Positions 46,920-60,162 of a DNA stretch of 64,000 bases are shown one piece after another (position 1 is the first letter of the stretch; each line of letters begins with the position of its first letter). The translations under genes and the position numbers were made by a program. The notes beneath the pieces are model-generated. The model searched no databases. It saw only the letters and a list, made by a program, of their open reading frames with translations, and was not told the origin of the DNA. The DNA lies in the NCBI RefSeq assembly GCF_963678975.1, contig NC_089274.1:25705053-25769052 (forward strand), in the 5' to 3' direction. Source of the stretch: Dysidea avara. Lineage: Eukaryota > Porifera > Demospongiae > Dictyoceratida > Dysideidae.

Positions 46920-47250
46920 AAAGGGAGGTGGGCATTACGCTTGGTGTGTCTTCAGCTATGCTCCACCCATTACACAGCAAGAACAGTATGAGAAGTGTCT
47001 CTGCAATCAATCCGGTCAATATACAGGCCAGCAATAAGCATAATAGCCAACACAGCCAAAGGGAAGCCACATAGCGCTATTGCGAATTGACATCTTGCAT
47101 TGTCAGCAAAAGAACTGGAACACAAAGGAGGACAAAACCATGATATTGATGCGTGTATTGTACGTATTACGGTGGGCAAAAAGGTGCATCTCGGGATGAG
47201 GCGATGTTGAATAGTGAAGAAATCAAGCCCGTTGCCTAATTCATTGTTGA
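46920..47250 (-). repeat. Repeat family R2, copy 4 (inverted relative to copy 3)
   Basis: Minus-strand content matches copy 3 over about 300 bp and copy 1 in the same sense. A 69-codon minus frame here is repeat-derived and has no recognised domain. Confidence 0.7.
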
Positions 47251-47259
47251 GTCGATCAA

Positions 47260-48240
47260 TACTTTTAGCCCATTGCCTTCATTTTTTCTTGTAAAACAGC
47301 ATAAAATCTGAAGGCGTAACAACTTTTCACTAGACTACATTCAACATCACACATGGTCTATATGAAAACACCTTCAAATTTTGGCAAACATTAAGTTCAA
47401 GAAATTTTGAAAAGCAACAAGGAGTGATGTATATTAGATGTCTGTGGATGACGATGGTGCATGTCAGTGCAATGGAAATGGAACAAGTTCTAGTTATATC
47501 ACGGTATGAGTATGATATCGTAGTTATTACACGAGTCCGAGGCGAAGCCGAGGATGAGTGTTAATAACTATGATATCATATGAGTAAACGTGATATAACT
47601 GGCTTGTACCATGACTCACCACACTGGCAGACTGGACTCACGGGTTGTGCTGAAAATAGCTTCTTAAACCCATTCTCTCTTGTATTACTGCTGCTACTCC
47701 TCTTCCTTACAAGTCACAAGTCGTGCATGCACTAATTTATTAGAATAAAGTTACGCAAACACGTGTATCCATGTGTACTAGTCTACCCGGTACTAGCAGT
47801 GCGCTGTAGCAATAGAAGCTAGTTAAAGCTATGGTTGAAGTATAGATTCATTCCTTTGCTCCTGCAGTACTTGGCATGAAGCCAACTATATTTGCTTACC
47901 TGGCGCTGTGTCATTGACACCACCTCACTTTGACTCGTATTCAAACTGCCAGCTAAGCATGGCCTAACTAACAACCAGTGGTGTATCTTAGTTATACCAT
48001 GGCAGCACACTTTGATCTGCCCACGCACCATGATACAAGTAGCAATATAGTGCACCATTTATTATTTTGGTGTCCTTGGCTCTTACACAAGTCTTACACA
48101 AGAGGGGTGGCATTAGTTTAAACCCTGCACCATATAACTGAGCGTGCCAAAATATAGCAATCTACCAGCAACAGAGATCATGATAGTGTGTTGTCAATGT
48201 TTCCAGGGGCTCAGGTATCTAGATTGGTGCATTGATTCAG
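47260..48240. other. Spacer, no supported gene
   Basis: Includes a short inverted segment near 47500-47590 (ATAACTATGATATCATATGA with its partial complement) and no recognisable exon. Confidence 0.45.
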
Positions 48241-48244
48241 GTAC

Positions 48245-48252
48245 TGTGTGTG

Positions 48253-48312
<60 letters not shown>

Positions 48313-48326
48313 TGTGTGTGTGTGTG
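48245..48326. repeat. (TGCG)n with flanking (TG)n microsatellite
   Basis: About 15 TGCG tetramers bounded by TG dinucleotides. CpG-rich alternating purine-pyrimidine sequence of the kind able to form Z-DNA. Confidence 0.95.
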
Positions 48327-48559
48327 AAATCTCACCTTGATGATTTTGGTCATCACAGCCATGTGTTTATGTATGAGGTGGACAGGCTAAGTAGCTACAG
48401 CAACTGCAGTCCTAGTAACATCGCTGACTCCGTAGAGCATGAATAGCTTTGTGCACATGGCACAAGTACGCATAAAGTAGTTTCCGGTATAACGTCATTT
48501 TGTGGTTAAAATACTGATCACATGATCCGTAGGATGTCTGTACATAACGAAACGTGAGT

Positions 48560-48955
48560 AGGTACAGCAGATTGCATTTCTGTTTGAAAATCGTGTCACA
48601 TATGTGCTGCATTAATACACACGGTTGTACAGAGGTTTTGAGGTTGCTTGATACACTACTACGTGGTGCATGTGCAGCAACTAGCCAATGAAATTTAAGC
48701 AGCATATTTGAATTTCACGAAGAGTAAATTTCATTGGCTATATCTGATGCACATGCGTAATACGATCGTGCCACTTGAATCAAGCAACCTCAAAACCTCT
48801 GTAAGTACAATCCTTCACGGAACTACCTTTACAGAGTAGAAATCTTAGTCCTCGACATCAGCAACTTGTTCCGTGAAACAATACACCTTCATTCTTGTGT
48901 ACACACACACTCACATGCATTACAAAATTTTTAAACGGAAATGCAATCTGCTGTG
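48560..48955. mobile_element. Fold-back element
   Basis: Nested inverted segments: GCAGATTGCATTTCTGTTTG (48563) against AAACGGAAATGCAATCTGC (right end), ACAGAGGTTTTGAGGTTGCT (48629) against AGCAACCTCAAAACCTCTGT (48782), and GCCAATGAAATTTAA against TAAATTTCATTGGC at the centre. Together they can form one long hairpin. Confidence 0.8.
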
Positions 48956-49110
48956 TCTAAACTGGTTAGATAATACCCGTGACAAATTTTTTGTCACATG
49001 CGTCACGTGTTTAGCTGGATTCCAGTCACAACAGCCATCAGAAATCATCACTACAGTGTGAAGAAAACATTGAGAGATAATCGTATTCATCTAGAAAACC
49101 TACCAGCAAG

Positions 49111-49425
49111 GGGTATGACACCTCTACAAATCATGTATGCCCTTCAGTTCCAAATCACAAATCTCCAGCGATTCGCCCACGCAAATAATTAATGCTGCTT
49201 GAAAACTAGTCTCAAAAACATATTTATAAACAATACAAGCTTACAGTGATACAATACTAGTTCTTAATCAAGAACCAATGTCCAGAAATAGCCTTAGAAA
49301 TCACACTATGGCAATCACGCGTGACGATTCAAATCAAGTTTCAAATCACAAATCCAATTTCAAATCACAAATCAAGTTTCAAATCACGTACAGATTTGCA
49401 AAGGTGTCGCACCCCTTGCCTACCA
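49111..49425. mobile_element. MITE family A, copy 2
   Basis: Ends AAGGGGTATGACACCTCT and GCAAAGGTGTCGCACCCCTTG are inverted repeats. The interior again has TTTCAAATCA runs and matches 17598-17911 along its length. Confidence 0.7.
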
Positions 49426-49589
49426 GTGAGTTGTTATAACACTAATTCGATCAGGAAGCCGCCATTATTGGCAGTGACTAGAGCCGTACGAGCCATAGTC
49501 TGTTGGTTATCGTCCAAATCCACGGTATCTTTGCTATTTTAGATTATTGTGCCATTCCTCAGGTCTCTAAAATAGCTAAGATACCTTGA

Positions 49590-49744
49590 TTTGTGCGATA
49601 ACCTACACTTAGTTACCATTGTAACTTAGTTACTTTCAGACAATTACTCCTAGTTATAAGTTACTAGTTACATTACTAGTTACTTTAAAAGTAATCCGTT
49701 ACATAACTTAGTTACAAAAGTAACTAGTTACCCCCAACTCTGCC
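49590..49744. mobile_element. Truncated hAT-type element (GTTACC family)
   Basis: Dense GTTACTAGTTAC repeats ending in TAGTTACCCCCAACTCTG. This corresponds to the right end of the complete element at 61041-61549. Confidence 0.6.
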
Positions 49745-49870
49745 TGCAGATATACTAGTGGAAATTTAGATGTTCACTAGTATATCTGCAGGTATAGGTA
49801 ACCTTCCTTGTTTCACTACTTTTTCTTTCTTTGATCCCTAATCCAACTTAACATTCCTAATTTTTCCTTC
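49739..49870. mobile_element. MITE family B, copy 3 (partial)
   Basis: The hairpin TGCAGATATACTAGTGGAAA / CACTAGTATATCTGCA is followed by CTTGTTTCACTAC and ATCCCTAATCCAACTTAACA, the shared right end of the family. Confidence 0.55.
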
Positions 49871-49909
49871 TACTTGTAGTACATAAATACCATATGCCAA
49901 AATCTTGTG

Positions 49910-50085
49910 CCAGTGATGGAAGTAGCGTAGTTAATGGAACTCCAGTAATGGAACTTGGAAGTACTGAACTATTGAACTCCAGTGATGGAAGCATCGTGGT
50001 TAATGATTAAACTGAATTAAGTCCAGTGATGGAAGTATTGAACTATTAATTAAATTGATGGAAGTATCATAGTTAATGTGCAAGT
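49910..50085. repeat. Imperfect short tandem repeat
   Basis: At least four irregular repeats of CCAGTGATGGAAGTATC followed by GTAGTTAATG or TGAACTATT. Noncoding. Confidence 0.65.
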
Positions 50086-50801
50086 CAGTAGATCATTCAA
50101 CTTCTTAGCAAACCCTAGAGCTAAACGACAGTTTCAACGTGTACTGCTTTGACAGTATGCTATATGTATATAGTGGCACCTCACTGAAATATAGCTATAT
50201 GTATTTTATGTAAAACAATACTTTTGTCAGTTTCCAAGATTGTTGGAACTTTGCTAGACTGACGATTTAGGTACTATGATTGTGTATGTTACAATCACAC
50301 AAGCACATTTTTGTTTGAAGTTTGATTTATTTATAGATCAAGGTGTTTAGTCCGTGCAGTATGAAGGAAGTATATTGGCGAAGTTGATTCTTACAAAGAT
50401 GATTAAATGAAGTAACCCCCTCACAATAACAGTGCAAATGGTGACCATGACACTACTTGTGAACTTCATGATCATGATCACCAATTAAGGATACCAAGTC
50501 AACTGTGCAATGTACCACTGAGATCACTTGGTACACAGCGCAAATTGAGTGCAGGATGAGAACATTACTGGTAGTCATGACAACATAATCACTTTGTGAC
50601 ATGATGTTACACAACAGACCAGACTAATGACATCCCATATTAGCTATAGTGCAGCCACAACATTTTGTCATGGTTGTGCATCTAATTCAACAATCATCTA
50701 GTTTACAAAAATAAAATCAGTCATCAGAAGACCACTGGGTTTGCAAAGTAAAAGCAAGTTGTGAATACATAAAGTGCTTAGAAGACAATTATCACTCAAT
50801 G

Positions 50802-51095
50802 AATTTTTATTTATTAAGGCTTTACAGTACAAGTGCTGAAGGTCTGTAGGACACCTGGTCCTATAGCCTGTAGAAAGTGTGTTTCAAAAGGTAGACAAAA
50901 TAGAAAAATCCATGACTGGACCTGGGCAGCCTCGAACCTGCAGCCATCCAATTAACGCTTGAACGCTTACAAGAGTCTGCCAGGCGTTCAGGATGTTTTC
51001 TCCTTGTCAATTTCATGTAAATGTATCCATAGGAACTCTAGTGAGTGACTTATTATCTCAAAGTACCCCATGTGGAACCAAATGGATATTAGTTT
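50802..51095 (-). repeat. tRNA-derived SINE, copy 4
   Basis: Complete arrangement, with the minus-strand B box GGTTCGAGGCTGCC near 50930. It is followed at 51088-51135 by the start of another copy (GGCTTTACAGCGCAAGTGCT) that breaks off, so this is again a dimer. Confidence 0.75.
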
Positions 51096-51139
51096 ATTTA
51101 TTAAGGCTTTACAGCGCAAGTGCTGGAGGTCTAATAACT

Positions 51140-52313
51140 ACTATCACAATTGCTTGTGAACAGAAACTGGATTGAATGTGGGTTACTCAACTCGATTTTC
51201 ATTTGGGAGTCCATGTGAAACAGAATTGTAAGTGCAGTATTGCTGCTGCACTAAACAATTTCAAAGAATTATAGAATAGTATGGGGTCACCAAATTCAGC
51301 TCGATGATAGCATTGAGCTAAAGAATATGATGCATAAGAATCATCCCAGCAAAGGGTTAAAAACATGTTTCTGACTTGCTGTGAATCCTTTAAGCCTTCT
51401 CACAGGTCCCTAGTGGGATACCATTCATAGAATCAAGCTTTTACATAAAAAAGGCCATCTTCCTATCCTGTACTCAAAAACTCTCTGCATTCACAACAAG
51501 CTGGGAACCATATTCAATGTTAGATTGGTAGTGGAATTTTTCTCCTGACAAAGGCTGTATAATGGTGGTTCAGTGCGAACATTGTGGCAAATTTCTGACT
51601 GCCCGACATCCTGCAATTTACGCCTTAGTAAGGAAAGCAGTCAAAGGAACAGCTAAAGGCATGCTCAACAGTCATTGGTTTCCCACAAACACAACTTGGA
51701 TGTAGGCTAAGGTTTGTGCATATAGATCTGAGTTCTGCAAGTGAATAATTATTAAATGTATATGAGCAAGCACTCTAGATCTCTCTCCATTGGTGTTTTT
51801 GTGTTCTGGTGCCCCATGGGTCCAACTGCTAATATCGTTTACAAAAAGGCTTGCAACACCTATTTCCGACATCCACTGTTTTGGATTAGATGCAAACTAT
51901 TTGCTTCATTCTGCAGTGATGTCATAGCCCATCACAGATGCAATTTTAATACAAGATCCATGCAGCTATTGGCTCCATTGGCCTGTTCCCACTCGATGCA
52001 ATAGTTTTATAATGTAATAGCTACTTAATTTTCTGCTGAGTTCTTTGTTCAGTAGACTGGGTACCAAATGAAGAACCCCTCAAATGAATTAAACACATCA
52101 CCACATAGCTACGTACCTGTCAAACACACGATGATTACTTTTGTGGTGTTGTCCACGACAGCAAAACCTTATCTATGGCAAATTGGTGTATGCCCAAGAG
52201 ACTGTAATTCATGTGACTGTAAAGTGGCACGTGCATATGGTGGGCGTGTGATCACATTATAAAAGCTGAGCTGTGATCATTGGGATGGTCAGACTTGAAA
52301 CCTCACTTGAAAC
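51140..52313. other. Upstream region of the copine, no supported gene
   Basis: No recognisable exon. A stretch near 51395-51430 (CCTTCTCACAGGTCCCTAGT) resembles 44545-44575 (CCTTCTCACAGGTCACCATT), suggesting an undefined repeat. The last 100 bp should hold the copine promoter. I see no clear TATA box. Confidence 0.45.
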
Positions 52314-55300
52314 ATGGGGATCACGAACGTAGCAGTGACCGTATCTTGCAGTAATCTAACAGACAAGACGGCACTGTCCAACGGTGCGGTCATGTGCTGC
52401 CTGTTTCTGAAGGACGATTCCAAAGTTTGGAAGAACGTAGGCGTCACTGAAGTTGTCTGGAACACAGATAGTCCTCGAGTAAGTAATCCTCTATGTTTCT
52501 GCATGTGTAGTTAAATCTGGAGCGTTTTCTAACATACTTTCTGATTCGTACCTGGCTTGTCAGTCCATAGTCAGTCTCAAGCGGTCTCAAGCCTACACAG
52601 AGCGCAGAATCAACTCCAGTTAGGCATTGGAGGGCGATCACAGAAGCAGATCGTTGCTGAGAATGAGTTTAGCGGAGTAAATACCGGCACTGCCTGGCTA
52701 CCGATTCACGAAATTGGTGTACAATCAAAAATGTCGTTAGAAGTGACCTCATCGCATCATTGCAGTGGTGTAGCTAACTTTCTCACCACTAATTACAACT
52801 ACACTAAATGGCCAAGGTAAACGCTGTAAAACTGCAGTAATGTGATATATTATTAGAGTATAAAAAGCAAGACGTCTATTCTCATTTAATATGTACCTCA
52901 CATTTATAACTAAGTACCGTATATCCTTTGTTAAATGCACCTTCAATAGTAGCCACACTTGAGTAGTGCCACGATCGATTTTGAAAATAAGGGCGTAAAT
53001 ATCATTTTCAAGTGTTGGCTAATTTTGAATAGTCGCAGCATCGATTTTAGGAACTAAGGTAAGCTGTGTTTAGCCAAGTACATATGGTATTTGCCATCTA
53101 AGTTTGCATTTGAAGAACAAAGCTTATAACACTGTAGAAGAACTACGTACCAGCATAACCATATATGCAAAACTTATTGTAACAGTTAGGCACTTCAATG
53201 AACAACTACTGGGCAGACAAGTACCTTACAAGTAGTTTAGCTGACAGGCAACTATGTATATTCCCTACATTGATATTGCATTCACCCATCTGGTTTACCA
53301 CTAATGTACTTACTGTAAAATTATATTGCAGTTTGCAAATGGTTTTACCATTTTACATCACCCAAGAGGACAAGGTGATTACAAGCTAGTGGTGTATGTA
53401 GCTAAGAATGAATCACTTGTTGGAACACTGTTGGAAAAATTTGCAATTGGAGAGGCAGAGTTCACTGTTGAAGAGTTGATCACTTCGGAATATTTGGAAG
53501 TGGATCTGACCCATCATGGTAAGTAGTAGATATAGCTCTTGTCCATGGGGTATTGGCTTACACTTAAGCACTGGGTGTAAAATTTCCCCTGTTCTGTAAA
53601 AATGCTATTATCACTTAATTGTAGAATAACAACACCAAACCTAAGTTTGTTTGTGGTTTATTTGTGCCAAGCATTATGTTGTGCCTGTGACCCCATTGTA
53701 GGTAAAGTGGTTCCTAAAGCATCTCTCTGTATATGGGGTGAGGTTTATGATAACTCAAAATATGACATTACCATGCAACTGTTCTGCACCAAACTGAACA
53801 AGAAAGGAATTTTCAATAAGGTAAGTATTCAGTGTGTACATGCTTGCTCTTATAGTGTTTACACTCTTGAAACTAATTGTTAATGGTGTGTTGTTTTGTG
53901 TTGTTAGATTGACACATTTCTGGAGATTTCTAAGCTGCAAAGAAATGGCATGTTCACTTTGGTACATCGAACTGATGTGGCCTATAACACATCTAACCCT
54001 CGGTAAGTTCATAGTTCATGTATTAGAAGACTTACAAAACACAATGGCTTCATAGTGTAATTTGTTATTGTGCTAACTGATAGCACCTTACTTTGCCAAG
54101 GTTGCTTGGTTACCGTATCAACTTGTTTGTGTCCATGCCATTCAGGTGGTCTACATTTTCTGAGCCTGTTTCAAAGTTGTGTAGCAACCAGTGGGACCGG
54201 CAACTCCTTTTTAGTGTATACCAGTATAACAGGTCTGTCATCATCTTAATCACTATAGCTGCAGTATAATCAAATTATTGTGTTCTCTTATAGAAATGGT
54301 AACCATGATATGTTGGGGTACTTTTACACTTCGCTAGAAGAAATTTGTTCACCTGAGTAAGTGCTGTTATATTTTATACTGCCCTCACCACAAACACAAT
54401 TAGTATATAATTCTGTTAAGCATGTCATGCTCAGTTTCATAACATGGCGCAGTATTGTGAATGATCTAAACTAGATAGGATGTCATTATCTGATAATTAC
54501 ACTTTTATAGGGAATATGGTGATGTTTACATTAAAGAAATCAAGTTGATGTCCAAAGGAAGAAAAAAATATGAAACAGTTGGAACGCTTCACTTTGGTTC
54601 AATCAGGTATTGCTTAAAGTTTTCGTGTGCTGTGTAATCACTAGATGATCTTCTTAGGGCTGTTCCGATTTATTCCATGCACGATTATTTTAAGAATGGA
54701 TTCAGTGTCAAACTAACAGTGGCTATGGACTTTACAGTAAGTCCTGCATAAGTTCATGGCTGTTTAGTAATGTTATGGTTACCCTGACATTAATTGCAGT
54801 CTTTGTAAAGGCTGTATCAGGTAATTAGGATTACCACAAACTCTAAGCAAACATTATAAACAATGACCATATACATATACGTAGTTTATTTGATTCAGTG
54901 TAAGATTGTAACTACACACATAACTCTCATAGTTGCTACTGAATATATATTTTAATTCCAATAGGCATCAAATGGCAAACAAACTTCACCAGATTCCCTC
55001 CACTATTTCACAGAATATCAGGTACTATCACACTGAACATTGTGTTGAAACTGAAGTGTGATTGACACCCACCACAGGATAATAATGAATACATATACTG
55101 TCTGAAGACTTTAAGGTTGTTGATGGATGAATGTAACTATAATTCTTCTATTGCTGCTTATGGATTTGGAGGCCATTCATGTGACAGTAAGACCACATCA
55201 TCCTGTACTGCATTAAATGAAAACCCTGATAATCCTAACATTGATGGAATTGAAGTAAGTCTTAGGGACTGACATTTTGTGATGTCAAAATCGAGCACAA

Positions 55301-56597
55301 AAATACGTGCCCCAACATAGGAAGATTATTAATAAATCTCACTATAGTTTTCTCCTGCTTTCTTCACGGGGAACATCAGAAGTTAAGCCTTTAATACCCA
55401 CTGTTAAAGCTTGTCACTCCTACATAATTGTAGGCCGTGCTTGCTAACCTGTGCATTGCAAACCTTAGCAGTTTGTTATATTGTGTATATAACTTTTATG
55501 GCTCTAATATAAATATGGTGGGTTTGTACATGCAGGAATAATCATGTGTTATTTGATTCCTCATGTATCATATTACACAATTTTGTGTTAGAATGTGATC
55601 AAAGCATACAAAGATCATCTGAAGTCAATTGAGTTGGATGGACCTGCGGATTGTTCTGCCATCTTGGACAAGGCAATAGAGCAAGCATTGATATCAGTTA
55701 GCAGAGAAGACAAGATTTATCACCATCTAGTGATATTGACTGTAAGAAAAAAATAAAATAATTCACAACATACCTATTGATTCCTGATTACACTTTATAC
55801 AGTTAAGCTAATCTGTTTGCTTTTTGGTATGCACAACCGGGGCTAACTGTTAGTATGGGATAATCTTCATGTATTATGTGATCTCTCCTACAAAATTACC
55901 GCAATAGCCTTAACTGATCATCCATTGAAGACATGTTTGATATACTTAAAATAATTAACTCTTGTATGTTTGTCTGTTTTCTCATCACAAGTATTTGATG
56001 TATTCCCATTTGCTACAGAACAATGTCATGACCGACAAGTCACTACCTGTTGAAAAACTTGTGCTGACATCTGGCTTACCACTGTTTATCACCATTGTTG
56101 GAATTGGTGGATCAGATTTTTCTAAAGTAAGTTGTTCCTTGTTTGTTGTGTACAATGTATCATCATTACATGCTGATAACACAGATGAGTGAACTCAATG
56201 ATAGTGTGATAGTCCAGGATGTAGCCAAGTTTGTACCTCTAAGACTGTGCATTCACAGGACAGGAACATACTTTTCATTGGTAAGAATTGTATCAATTCT
56301 ATATAATTATAGACTTGTTCATTCTTTGGAGTTTAGAAGTAATTATATTCAAATTATTTAGCATCAATTACAGTATGTAATAAGTAGCTGATCACTTTTT
56401 GTTTACAGTCTCATGAACTTCAAGAATCACTATCAAGTCATTTTCTAAAATATATGAAAAAACATGTCATAAAGCCAAGAACTTTCCGAGCATCATTATC
56501 ATCACTATCATCTGCAGTATCACAGTGCTCAGAGTTGGAACCTTATCTTCAACGAAGCAGCATCTCATCTGTAATATCTTCAATATCAACTTCATAA
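52314..56597 (+). CDS. Copine (C2-C2-vWA calcium-dependent phospholipid-binding protein)
   Basis: Fourteen phase-consistent exons: 52314-52478, 53332-53518, 53702-53820, 53908-54002, 54146-54232, 54294-54356, 54511-54606, 54658-54736, 54965-55021, 55078-55254, 55592-55741, 56019-56126, 56185-56280, 56409-56597. They give 555 residues, in the usual 530-560 range. C2A is about 1-130, C2B about 140-275 (LVHRTDVAYNTSNPRW, GNHDMLGYF), and the copine vWA domain about 290-510 (LTVAMDFTASNG, SPDSLHYF, IAAYGFGGH, ITIVGIGGSDFS, VQDVAKFVPLR). The tail is Ser-rich. Copines move to membranes on calcium rise and recruit partners through the vWA domain. The first metal-site motif D295-x-T-x-S is present. 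The second, normally L-T-D-G-V-I-T-D, reads L-T-N-N-V-M-T-D, losing the first Asp. C2A acidic loop residues are also reduced, so calcium binding may be weak. Decayed copies follow downstream. Confidence 0.92.
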
Positions 56598-56599
56598 TT

Positions 56600-57535
56600 A
56601 TACATTCTATTTGTGTGTTAGTGTTTGTAATGTATTGTTAATTTCTGTATGTGAGTGTGATTTTTAACAAAATCCGAGTTGGAATTTTAGAAGACTAACT
56701 TCATAATGTTTTTGTAATTTTTATTTGACTATAATTATTAACAAATTCTGGGTTGGAATTTACTTCACAATTGTACTTGATTTTTTTTGTATGTGAATGA
56801 TTTTTAACAAATTCTGAATGATGACTTTACACATGGATATTCACCACTGCAGTGTACACTGCCCTAATGTAATGGAGCTATATGCACTATGTTCTGTATT
56901 GCCATGTAATGTACAGAAGGAGGAAGCTTAAGGTGTAATAAATTTGAGACCAAGTTAACATATCATAATTCAAGCAGTATAGTGTTTACAGCATGTTACA
57001 GCACTATGTGACTGTCACAACATGTGGTACATAATATTTCTGCTGCCGACAGTGCCAAGAGAACATCTGATGTTTATATTTACCTATTATGCGATTATAT
57101 ATCCCTATATGCATATGTAGGGACTTATAAAGCAATAACTGGTGAACATATTGGTGCTTGCAACAGACATATTTTTTTGGTGCTACTAGCTATGTAGTGA
57201 CAGGAACTCAAAAGTGCCACAAGATCAAGCCTGGTAATGTATAGCATAAAAATTTGGAAGGAAGACAAGTTTGGTGAATTAGAGTATTTTGTTAAACTGG
57301 CTCAGTAATGCAAGCAATTGTCATAACTATGTCAATTCCTTTTATCCAATAAAATGCTGTTTGCAAATTCACTCAACACCACCACTCACTGTTGACACCT
57401 GTCAACTATCAAAACATGTGTGGTCAAAACATGTGTGGTCACAACATGTATCACAGGTTTGTGTAACATCAAGTTGGCCTCACTGAGGATGTTGTCTTGT
57501 ACTAATTAATTGTGAACATATCAGCTTCTGCCTTT
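56600..57535. other. Copine 3' flank, no further gene
   Basis: AT-rich with repeated AACAAATTCTG(G/A)-type segments at 56668, 56740 and 56808 (TTTTTAACAAATTCTGAATG), possibly an internal triplication in the 3' UTR, and GGTGTAATAAATT near 56930 with a possible AATAAA. Confidence 0.5.
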
Positions 57536-59140
57536 AATAGGAAATATGGTGATGTGGTAATACCCAAAGAAAGAGAAAACATGGCATGAAATGATTTTAA
57601 CACCTCAACTTGATATTGCATAATCCGGTGATAATGTTTAAACTCCATAGTAATAGTGGCCATTGAACTTTACCATAACCAAGTCCTGAGCTACATACGT
57701 ATATAAAAACATACCCATTTAAACTGAACATTTGCACAAATGATTAAATAGTGGTTTGTTTCAGTACACTAATGTGTGGTTCAACCAAAACAGTATCTCC
57801 AAATGTATTTACATAGCTACAAACATAAAACAGTATCATATCAACTGCAATAATTTATATTTAGCCTGGCCACACCAATTATGAAAAGTTAGGGCTCCTG
57901 GTATACGCACACACCCAACACACAAGGGCTCAAGCATCTTAGACAGTAAACTCGCCATGTTGTTTATGAGACATAAGCTTGAAGTGTACACATACATCTA
58001 GCCACTGTATTCATTGTACTTATATGGATTACTATAGAGTATCAGGTGTGTATATCATGCACAACATTTTGTAATAACATAAAAAGCCCCTTTAGCAAGT
58101 ATCAGATAATCTATGATGTTGTAGTTCTTCTATTGCTGCTTATGTATCAGTGTAATGACAGCAAAACCTGTTCTTTTTTGTGTTGTCTCTATATTTAATC
58201 CCATTGATGGAGTCTTAAGAGTTGACATACCTCACTCAATTTCTTTATTGATTGTTAACTGCATTAGGAGCCATACAGACAATGGCTTACCCCCCTTGAA
58301 GAACTCTGCATAACGTGTGTGGTATCAACATTTACAATGTCAAAGCCTGTTCTTCTACATATGCAATTGTAGGGTGTGATCTATTTTATTGCCAAACTTA
58401 GTGACAATTTTTGTACCTGTAGCCTTTGCATGGCTCAAATGTAAATTATCAGTTGTGCAGAAACAATTGCTATATATGTATGTGTATACTTATCAACTTT
58501 GTGCAGCACATACAAATACCATTAAAGTTGGTCGGTTTGACCTGCAAATTGCAGCCATCTTGGACGGATATCAGTTAGTAGTGTTTGTCACTTCACATGT
58601 ATCTACTACCTACAGTGCCCACATTGTGTTTCCTGAGGCCATACATGCTGAACCAGACTTCTTCGATTTTAAGAATACTGTAAAGGTAATCTGCAGCTGT
58701 TTGTGATTCACGATCACATACAACAGATACTATGGGGGAAGTCTTAACAATCATCACATATATGATGTCTCCGATCCTGCATAACTTAAAATAATTGACT
58801 GACCATTCATTGAAGACGTGTTATCTAATGATTTTATTATAGCATCAGCTAATGGCTGTAATTAGCTAATATATGTTAATCTGCTTTCACTGAATGTTTG
58901 TAATCATATGCTACAAAACAATGGCATGGACGACAAGACATTGCCTTTAGAACATATTGCACTAACATCTGGTTTGCCATTATCACTGTTGTTGGAATCG
59001 TGGAGCAGATTTTAAAGTAATTTTCCACTTGTTATTGTGCACCATAATACCATTATTACACGCTGATAACATAGATGACTGAACTCTGTGATTATATGAG
59101 AGTCCAGGATGTGGTCAAGTTTTACTAAAATTAATTTTGT
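57535..59140 (+). pseudogene. Decayed partial copine copy A
   Basis: Pieces of the intact copine recur in the same order but broken: exon 7 with its acceptor (TTTAATAGGAAATATGGTGA, 57531), exon 8 (GTGGCCATTGAACTTTACC, 57655), exon 10 (TTCTTCTATTGCTGCTTATG, 58125), exon 11 (GCCATCTTGGAC then GATATCAGTTAG, 58553), exon 12 (AACAATGGCATGGACGACAA, 58917) and exon 13 (AACATAGATGACTGAACTC, 59068). Stops and deletions destroy every frame, and exons 1-6 are absent. It cannot encode a full protein. Confidence 0.75.
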
Positions 59141-59254
59141 CCATGCATTTGCAAGACAGAAGCATATAGTCATTTGTAAGAATAATGTATCAGTTCTACT
59201 TGTTTGTTTTTGGACTATAGAACTCTATGAGTTACCCATTGTAACTATTTATTT

Positions 59255-59655
59255 ATTATAATTTATTTATTAAGGCTTTACAGCACAAGTGCTGAAGGTC
59301 TATAGGACACCTGGCTGGTCCTACAGCCTGTTTAAAGTTGTTACACAAGTGTGTTTGAAAAGGTGGAGAAAGGAGAAAAAAATCCACTACTGGACCTGGG
59401 CGGCCTTGAACCTGCAGCCATCCCATTAACGTTCAACTGCTTACAGGAGTCTGCCAGGTGGTCATGTCAGGATGTTTTCTCCTTGTCAATTTCAAGTATA
59501 TATATATATCCATAGGAACTCTAGAGAGTGACTTATTATCTCAAAGTACCCCATGTGGAACCAAATGGACATCAGTTTATTTATTAAGGCTTCACAGCAC
59601 AAGTGCTGAAGGTCTGTAGGACACCTGGTCCTACAGCCTATTTAAAGTGTCAGTT
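59255..59655 (-). repeat. tRNA-derived SINE, copy 5 plus truncated copy
   Basis: Full copy 59255-59575, then a second start (TTATTTATTAAGGCTTCACA) that ends near 59650. The third dimer of this family in the window. Confidence 0.75.
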
Positions 59656-60162
59656 ATGGCATTCACAGTAGAAGATAAGTGGCGGCATTCTCATGCTATA
59701 CCTCTTTGCAGACTCACAAACTTTAGCAGAACTATCAAGTCAACTTTGCTAACTAAATATGTACTGTACCAGTCTCCAGCAAGAAAGGAATTTGAGTAAG
59801 GTGGATGTGCTCTATATATTGTGATTGATAGTGACTGGCATGCATGCTTGCATGTTGTTATGATCTGCACACACCTTGCTAAACCAAATTTTATTGTTTA
59901 ATGATGCATTATTTTCCATCAGGCATTGTAAGATTCACAAAATTTAAAACCATGAAAAATAGCCTTTACTATAGTTGGTATGATAAAATAACGTGCCCTA
60001 TGACAAACCTAACTATGGCTATAACTCCAAAGTCATCTCTAATCTTGTGCACTTGCATATCTAGTGCTATATATATACAACAATGGGATTGGTTAGAAGA
60101 TTTCTATATGTAAGTTGTACAATAGTTTCCTCTATAATTTTCTTTGCTATCCATGTTTTGCA

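Noticed and set aside
46970..47179. 69-codon membrane-like ORF
   Set aside because: Lies in R2 copy 4. The matching parts of copies 1 and 3 do not keep the frame.
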